Assembly (NCBI GenBank): GCA_963989385.1 | Contig: OZ022501.1 | Location: 23,460,102 to 23,524,101 of the forward strand | DNA length: 64,000 bases | Source: Ctena decussata | Lineage: Eukaryota > Mollusca > Bivalvia > Lucinida > Lucinidae | Direction of reading: 5' to 3' | Shown: positions 58,508-64,000 of the stretch, one piece after another | Numbering within the stretch: position 1 is the first letter of the stretch | Layout: the number at the start of each line of letters is the position of its first letter | Program-made: the position numbers and the translations under genes | The notes under the pieces: generated by a model | Seen by the model: the letters and a program-made list of their open reading frames with translations, nothing else | Told to the model about the DNA's origin: nothing | Database searches by the model: none

Positions 58508-59712
58508 TCGAGCCCGCTTGCGGTAAGCGAGACATAGTTGTTACAACTTCAGTTTGGTGTATGTCCGTGCGTGCGTGCATGCATCAGTGCGTGCGTGCGT
58601 TCATCCATCCGGATTTGTCCGGGCCATAACTTCTACATTTACGGATGGATTTCAAAATAATTTGGCACAATTGTTCTCCTTGATGAGTAGAAGTGCCATT
58701 TGAAACATTTGATCAGGTAGGTCCTAGGTCAATGTCAAACTTGAAGGTCAAATGATAAAATGGCCATAAATTGAGCTTGTCCGGGCCATAACTTCTACAT
58801 TTAGGTACGGATTTCAAAATAATTTGGCACAATTGTTCTCCTTGATGAGTACAAGTGCCATTTGAAACATTTGATCAGGTAGGTCCAAGGTCAAGATCAA
58901 ACTTGAAGGTCAAATGATAAAATGGCCATAAATTGAGCTTGTCCGAGCCATAACTTCGACAGTTACGGATGGATTTTAAAAAAAAATCGCACAATTGTTC
59001 TCCTTGATGAGTACAAGTGCCATTTGGAACATTTTTTTCAGGTAGGTCCAAGGTCAAGGTCACACTTGAAGGTCAAATGATAAATTGAGCTTGTCCGAGC
59101 CATAACTTCTACATTTACAGATGGATTTCAAAATAATTTGGCACAATTATTCTCCTTGATGAGTAAAAGTGCCATTTGGAACAATTGTTCCGGTAGGTCC
59201 AAGGTCAAGGTTACACTTGAAGGTCAAATGATAAAAATGACCATAATTTGAGCTTGTCCGAGCCATATCTTCAACATTTACCAATGGATTTCAAAATATT
59301 TTGGCACAATTGTTCTCCTTGATGAGTAGAAGTGCCATTTAAAGTATTTGTTCAAGTAGATCCAAAGCCAAGGTCACACTTGAAGGTAAAATGATAAAAT
59401 GGTTATAAATTGAGCTTGTCCGAGGCATGACTTCTACATTTATCCATGGATTTCAAAATAATTTAGCACAATTGAGTGGAAGTGTCACACGTTTGGGTAG
59501 GTCCAAGGTCAAGGTCACACTTGAAGGTCAGCTATTGTAATTGTCTTAAATTGATCATGTCTGGGTCATCCCTTCTACTTATTTTCCTTTGTGAAAATTT
59601 GAAAAAAAAGAAGAAATATGCTGGCTAAGCATGATGTTGTTTTGCTTCTTTCCAGCTTAGTCTTGACATACATATAGGTCACTATAACAAACAGCGGGCT
59701 CGACCAGTTGTC
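58508..59712 (-). mobile_element. Array element F, six to seven ~160-bp units
   Basis: On the plus strand: terminal hairpin TGTCGAGCCCGCTTGCGGTAAGCGAGACA (58,507-58,535), a GTCCGTGCGTGCGTGC microsatellite, then units with CTTGTCCGGGCCATAACTTC, ACGGATGGATTTCAAAATAA, TGGCACAATTGTTCTCCTTG and AGGTCAAATGATAAAATGGC at about 58,615, 58,781, 58,940, 59,091, 59,255, 59,418 and 59,560. It ends about AACAAACAGCGGGCTCGACC, where GGGCTCGAC is the inverse of GTCGAGCCC at the start. It lies inside the duplicated Helitron 5' region. Confidence 0.75.
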
Positions 59713-59993
59713 CCTGGACAACCTTCTAGTTTTAAATATTTTAGCCTTGTCATGAAGAACCTTGTTTTAGTGATTTCCACCCAGGTGTGACACAAACCAG
59801 CTTCCATGGCTACAGAAGCTGGCTATACATCAAATAATTGCATTAAAACTGAAGGTATCGTACTATCTCGAAGAGGTGAAAAACAAAGGCAATGATCAGC
59901 CGGTGCATTTGCACAGCTGATCTGGGCCTTTGTATTTTGCATAGCCGAAACGCAAGTTTTCACATGACCGGGCTCATTTAATGTTGTTTTTTT

Positions 59994-60006
59994 TGTCTAT
60001 TTTCAG
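59994..60006 (+). other. 3' splice site before Helitron start codon
   Basis: TTTGTCTATTTTCAG precedes an ATG by 23 bases. The same site and context are conserved in the duplicate at 56,686-56,700, suggesting an intron in the 5' leader. Confidence 0.45.
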
Positions 60007-60029
60007 ACTGTTAAGTGAAAACAACAACA

Positions 60030-60547
60030 ATGCCAAGAAGGAGGAAAGATTCTAAGTCACAAAGGAGAGAGAAGAACAAAGAGCTAAAGAGACAAGCGAG
60101 AAGGAAAGCAAACAATGATTCTGACTTGTTAACTGAAAGTGATAGAAAAGGGTTAAACTTCCCAAAAAAGGCTGAGAATGGGTTAAACTTCCCCCAAAAG
60201 GCTGAGGATGGGTTAAACTTCCCTAAAAAGTCTGAGAATGGGTTAAACTTCCCTAAAAAGTCTGAGAATGGGTTAAACTTCCCCAAAAAGTCTGAGAATG
60301 GGTTAAACTTCCCCAAAAAGTCAGAAATTGCTGCAAATTATATGCCAATACCTGCCAAGCATTTTACTGATTCTGATGCCAATCATTTTGCTGTTTCTGT
60401 TACAGAAACTAACACCGAGTCTAGTTTCAACTTTGCAAAGTGCTTTCCAAATGAATGCTTGAATGTTTGTAGTGATTTTGATGAAACCTTTGCAGATGCT
60501 TATCCAAATGATGTTGCTGACAGAAACTGTAGAACTTTCGAAGACTT
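60030..60547 (+). CDS. Helitron protein, N-terminal segment
   Basis: The ATG at 60,030 (A at -3) follows a conserved splice-like site and opens an Arg/Lys-rich stretch of about 30 residues (R-R-R-K-D-S-K at the start), a likely nuclear or nucleic-acid-binding segment. Six tandem 10-residue units follow (K-K-S-E-N-G-L-N-F-P, residues about 45-100), encoded by 30-bp repeats. An acidic segment with conserved F-T-D-S-D-A-N-H-F and C-S-D-F-D-E-T-F comes next. The frame stays open to 60,728, but comparison with the fragments near 57,600 and 58,220 shows that element sequence ends near 60,547 (codons for E-D-L interrupted). No function is known for this region. Confidence 0.6.
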
Positions 60548-61112
60548 TGTCCACCGGGGCTCAACTGGTGACCTTCTTTTGCTTCAGATTTCCGGTGGGG
60601 TTGTTTGGCAGGACAGGGATCTCCACCTGTCAGACGTCCCGTTGTATCTGTTGAGTCCTCGTCTTTGCTTCTTCATGGTGTTGAAATTTGATTTATGTGT
60701 TTACCGTGATGATTCATTGACGAGTTAGAGGGTTATCATGCGAACCGAACAACCAACTAAATGTTTTGTACCACTTCAGAAACTGAGGGTGAGGTTGGGC
60801 CTGTAAAATCGATTTAAGCCCCCCCAGTAATTCATTACTGACCGTTCCAAGGCGGTAGTTCTGTTGTGGTTCTTTGTTGCCTGTTTTTGGTGTCAGAGTT
60901 TCTGTGATGTTTTACCTTATGTATGTTCTTATTATTTTTGGTTCAGTTTGGGTTGCTGAGTGGCCACCTTTTGGGAACAAGCTGCTCACTCGGTTGGCCA
61001 TATGTTCTCTATATCTTGATTATTTGTAATCTTAGTTGTTTCCAACTATGGTTTGAGGGCTGGATTTAGATTTTGATTGTTTCAGTTCCTGGTCTTTGCA
61101 TACTTTTTACTT
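60548..61112. mobile_element. ~560-bp insertion interrupting the Helitron coding region
   Basis: Joining 60,547 to about 61,113 gives GAAGACTT-ATCTTTGAATGAA. Its two sides match the uninterrupted relics at about 57,600 (AAGGACTTATCTGTG) and 58,216 (GAATTATCTTTGAATGAA). The insert starts TGTCCACCGG and has TTTGCA then TACTTTTTACTT at its right end, with ACTT at both sides. It contains CCCCCCCAGTAATTCATTAC and CGTTCCAAGGCGGTAGTTCT, a block I associate with dispersed mollusc repeats. TG...CA ends would also fit a solo LTR; undecided. An intron is less likely because no consensus donor is present. Confidence 0.5.
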
Positions 61113-62557
61113 TTATCTTTGAATGAAGAGGAAATTATTCAGAATACTGATATTGAAATTATAGAAACTAGTACTGAAAGACCTTTTAAAAATACGGATA
61201 CTGACAACCCTGCATTAACACAACCCAGTCTACTAATATGGAATGCTAGTCAAATTATGTTTGGTAGTTTTCATCAAAATGACAATAGATTTCCGGATCA
61301 ATCTAGAGGATTTCAGTGTACTTGTAATGCACTATGCATGTTAGTATGTGATGAAATACAAAACGGCTTAGAACTAGATAAGATTCTTTATGCTGGTGAT
61401 GTATTGTATAATACTACTGTTGATAGTTTAAAAGCACAAGGAAAATTTGTAAACTCTTTACTGAGCTTAGAAGAAATTCCGGACGCTTTGGAATTTGAAT
61501 CTGTGCATTATTTTGTTGAAAAACAACCTATCGCCTTTGGTGCTCTTGTGAGTACTTTTGAAAACGATGCTTTGCCAACTCTCCATTGTGCTCTAGAAAC
61601 AGCTTTTAACAAATCAACATCTGTTCTTTTGATAATTGGATCTGTGTGTTCTGCTGTAAGTAAAAGGAATACCTCATACTTATTTTTTGATTCACATTCT
61701 CACGGAGAAAATGGCCTGTCATCAAGTGATGGTACATCTATCTTATTGTCCTTTTCTTGTCTTGAAGATCTCATTACATACTTGTATGCATTTTATGAAA
61801 GTATGAGAATAGATTTGACAATGCAGTTTGATTTGTTGCCTATATCTATAAGAAAAAGTGAACAGCCAGAGAGCCTTCTTGAGGCCTACTTTGATGATCA
61901 AAATTTGCGACAACAACAGAAAGCTGTCATTACAAGCAATTCAGAATCCATTCTGAATGTAAAGAAAAAGAAAAACCGGAAAGACTACCACAGGATATAT
62001 AAGCAAAATGCAAGGCAAAACTCCTCTTTTAAAGCAAAAGAATTATTAGCGCAGCGAAAACACATGCGTAAAGCCAGGCAAGATAGAGATTACAAAGCAA
62101 AAGAATTAGTAGCTCAGCGAAAACACATGCGTAAAGCCAGGCAAGATAGAGATTACAAAGCAAAAGAATAAGTAGCTCAGCGAAAACACATGCATAAAGC
62201 CAGGCAAGATAGAGATTTCAAAGCAAAAGAATCAGTAGCTTGGCAAAAATACATGCATAAAGCCAGGCAAGATAGAGATTACAAAGCAAAAGAATTAGTA
62301 GCTCAGCGAAAACATATGCATAAAGCCAGGCAAGATAGAGATTTCAAAGCAAAAGAATCAGTAGCTCGGCAAAAATATATGCATAAAGCCAGGCAAGATA
62401 GAGATTACAAAGCAAAAGAATTAGTAGCTCAGCGAAAACACATGCATAAAGCCAGGCAAGATAGAGATTTCAAAGCTAAAGAATTAGTAGCTCAGCGAAA
62501 TACATGCATAAAGCCAGGCAAGATAGAGATTACAAAGCGAAAGAATTAGAAGCTTAG
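61113..62557 (+). pseudogene. Helitron protein, protease-like domain and 21-residue repeats (broken)
   Basis: One frame runs to a TAA at 62,169-62,171 (Leu codon TTA changed to TAA), continues to about 62,500 where one A is lost, then shifts frame and meets TAG at 62,555. An N-terminal domain of about 250 residues has G-S-F-H-Q-N-D-N-R-F, then a nucleophile-type box F-Q-C-T-C-N-A-L (Cys at 61,317) and F-D-S-H-S-H-G-E-N-G (His at 61,695). This spacing fits the C76 (herpesvirus tegument-type) / OTU-like cysteine proteases carried by some animal Helitrons; in that family the D-S-H motif supplies catalytic residues and the activity is deubiquitination. Then come about ten 63-bp repeats. The protein sequence is element-borne; nothing else here is viral. 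Confidence 0.65.
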
Positions 62558-62640
62558 CGCAAATCTAAGCAGAAAGCAAGGCAAAATAGAGAATATAAGG
62601 CAAAAGAATTGGTGGCTCAGCGCAAATCTAAACAGAATAC
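62030..62640 (+). repeat. 63-bp coding minisatellite (~10 units)
   Basis: Units encode K-A-K-E-L-V-A-Q-R-K-H-M-H-K-A-R-Q-D-R-D-Y/F, a highly charged 21-residue helix-like repeat. Two unit subtypes (Q-R-K-H with D-Y, and R-Q-K-Y with D-F) alternate between 62,157 and 62,470, giving a 126-bp higher-order period. Confidence 0.88.
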
Positions 62641-64000
62641 CAGAAAAAAACCATTTGTATTAGAATGTGAAAGAGTTAAGAAGCAGGAGTACAGGAGAAA
62701 GAAGCGAAACATAGATGAAGTGAATGAATATGTAGACTTAAAGGAGACCCGTAAAAAACGTAAGAACAAGTTTGAGGATCAACGAGTAGAGAAGACATCT
62801 GATCAAAGCTATGTTAAAGATATCAATGAATGTATCAAACAATTTCATTCAAGTATAGCTGTAGGACCATTGTTTGTATGTACATGCTGCCATCAAACAT
62901 GGTTTAGAAAAGGTGTTTGCATGTTGAAGAACATCAATTTGCCAACAAGTAGTAGACTTTACTGCACCAAATTTAAGTCAGTTAATGATGAAGAGTGGAT
63001 TTGTCGCACTTGTATGGGAGCAATAAGAGGTGGAAAGGTTCCAAAACTGTCAGTAGCTAATGGAATGAAATGGCCAGATAAGCCACTAGAACTTGACTTG
63101 CATCAGCTTGAAGAAAGACTTATATCACTAAGAATTCCATTTATGCAGATTCGAGAGTTGCCACGTGGAGGTCAGTATTCTTTGAAAGGCAATGTTATTA
63201 ATGTGCCAGTTGATATTCAACCCACAGTGAGCTGTCTTCCAAGACCCATGGATGAAAATTTTACTATTGCTGTACAACTTAAAAAGAAATTGTCATATAA
63301 AAAAGTGGATTTCAAAGAAAATGTAAGACCATTAAGAGTTTTGACTGCATTACACTGGCTGGTAAATAAGAGTGAACTGTATAAAAGATCTGGCATAGAA
63401 ATTGATGTCAACTGGTTTAAGGAAGTAACTGAAAGTTCAGAGGAGACTGTAAGGGAATTTCTGCAAGTGTCAAACAAGCAAAATGAGGAGAAGCAAAAAC
63501 AAAATGGAACTAATGAGGAAGATGTGAATGTACCGTCATCATCAAAGGATAGCACAACAGCTGATGACTATGATTCTGATCACTTTAGTGAGATAGACAC
63601 TAATGAACAAGTTGGCAATGTAGACACTCTAGTTGATGATGAAAATCTTGAAAACAAATATGATAAAGTTATTACTTTTGCACCTGGAGAAGGGCAGCAT
63701 CCTCTTAGTTTATATCATGATGCAGATGCAGAGTATCTTTGTTTTCCTACAATATTTTGTGGTCAGAGGCGTCCTAGTAAAGAAGAAAGAACTGTCCCAG
63801 TTCATTACAGTGACATTGTGAAGTGGGAATTAAGAAGTGTTGATAGAAGAGCTGCACAATCTGTTCCAAACATATTTTTTAAACACAAAAAATTGCAGAT
63901 GAAGCAAATAAGTGACAAAGTTAACCTGGCTGTTAGAAGATGTAAAGGCAAGGAAAAGAAAATTACAGCAGCTGAAGCTAGAAATTCTGAGTATTTAGAC
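62558..64000 (+). CDS. Helitron protein: DUF6570-like zinc region and start of Helitron-like N domain (partial)
   Basis: Open for 481 codons from the TAG at 62,555 to the window edge. It starts in the last charged repeats and a Lys/Arg-rich linker. Next is a zinc-ribbon-like pair, V-C-T-C-C (62,879-62,890) and I-C-R-T-C (63,002-63,013). The very conserved block then follows: V-P-K-L-S-V-A-N-G-M, L-E-E-R-L-I-S-L-R-I-P-F-M-Q-I-R, G-N-V-I-N-V-P-V-D and L-S-Y-K-K-V-D-F. This matches the DUF6570 type of sequence found ahead of Helitron Rep domains. After an acidic Ser-rich linker, the segment V-K-W-E-L-R-S-V-D-R-R-A and N-I-F-F-K-H-K-K-L-Q-M-K-Q is the start of the Helitron-like N-terminal domain. 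The absence of stops over 1.4 kb suggests recent activity or selection downstream of the damaged part. Confidence 0.8.

Larger units (their letters stand above)
60030..64000 (+). mobile_element. Helitron (autonomous type, degenerate, right end outside window)
   Basis: Consecutive coding segments on one strand carry a basic repeat-bearing N-terminus, a cysteine-protease-like domain, a charged repeat array and a zinc-binding DUF6570-like region entering the Helitron-like N domain. This order is seen in large Rep/helicase proteins of animal Helitrons (Helitron2/Helentron side). The HUH nickase and PIF1-type helicase expected next would lie beyond 64,000. The 5' boundary is unclear because the leader is duplicated upstream. 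Confidence 0.75.

Noticed and set aside
61260..61830. Integrated herpesvirus-like gene, because of the tegument-protease-like boxes
   Set aside because: The domain is joined to DUF6570 / Helitron-type sequence and is known in animal Helitron proteins; no other virus-like genes are nearby.

Overview
The window looks like nuclear DNA from a marine bivalve mollusc. It is AT-rich, and its single convincing host gene is split into small coiled-coil exons plus a C-terminal C1q exon, the usual plan of the expanded bivalve C1q-domain family. It is packed with element types known from bivalves: arrays of roughly 150-170 bp units next to (ACGG)n-type microsatellites (the pearl / BIV160 type), many fold-back MITEs, tRNA-derived SINEs and a Helitron. 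Nothing looks prokaryotic, and most short open frames lie in repeats.

Layout. 0-7.3 kb: a pogo-like MITE, a pearl-like array, a 3-kb minisatellite of ~37-bp units and several small palindromic elements. 7.3-9.7 kb: a fold-back element whose ~350-580-bp arms are themselves minisatellites. 10-12.3 kb: small MITEs. 12.4-16.2 kb: a 3.7-kb element with ~570-bp inverted arms full of YY1-like motifs. 16.5-18.5 kb: a further diverged inverted repeat. 19.0-30.8 kb, minus strand: a four-exon gene for a secreted C1q-domain protein, reconstructed here with matching splice phases (238 residues). Its introns hold SINE-like sequence, a GIY-YIG remnant, an array element and MITEs. 31-36 kb: mostly copies of one 236-bp MITE that makes 4-bp target duplications. 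36-41 kb: array elements and a 910-bp mariner-like MITE. 43.8-45.0 kb: a LINE ORF1-like gene broken by two frameshifts. 45.6-50 kb: hairpin-rich tandem repeats. 50.2-53.2 kb: about 16 copies of a ~146-bp unit. 54.3-56.5 kb: a pearl-like element nested in another fold-back element. 56.5-64 kb: a Helitron with degenerate duplicates of its own 5' end; its coding region runs off the right edge.

The Helitron is the most informative mobile unit. It encodes a basic N-terminus with a 10-residue repeat, a cysteine-protease-like domain (Cys box and D-S-H box, like the herpesvirus-tegument C76 / OTU-like proteases found in some animal Helitrons), about ten copies of a 21-residue charged repeat, then a zinc-binding DUF6570-like region leading into the Helitron-like N domain. 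An insertion, two nonsense codons and one frameshift show that this copy is dead upstream of 62,557; the last 1,443 bases are fully open. Across the window at least seven otherwise different elements share one plan: unit array, then GACG-type microsatellite, then terminal hairpin. This may be a common end structure for non-autonomous elements. Family names come from recognition by eye; no database search was possible.
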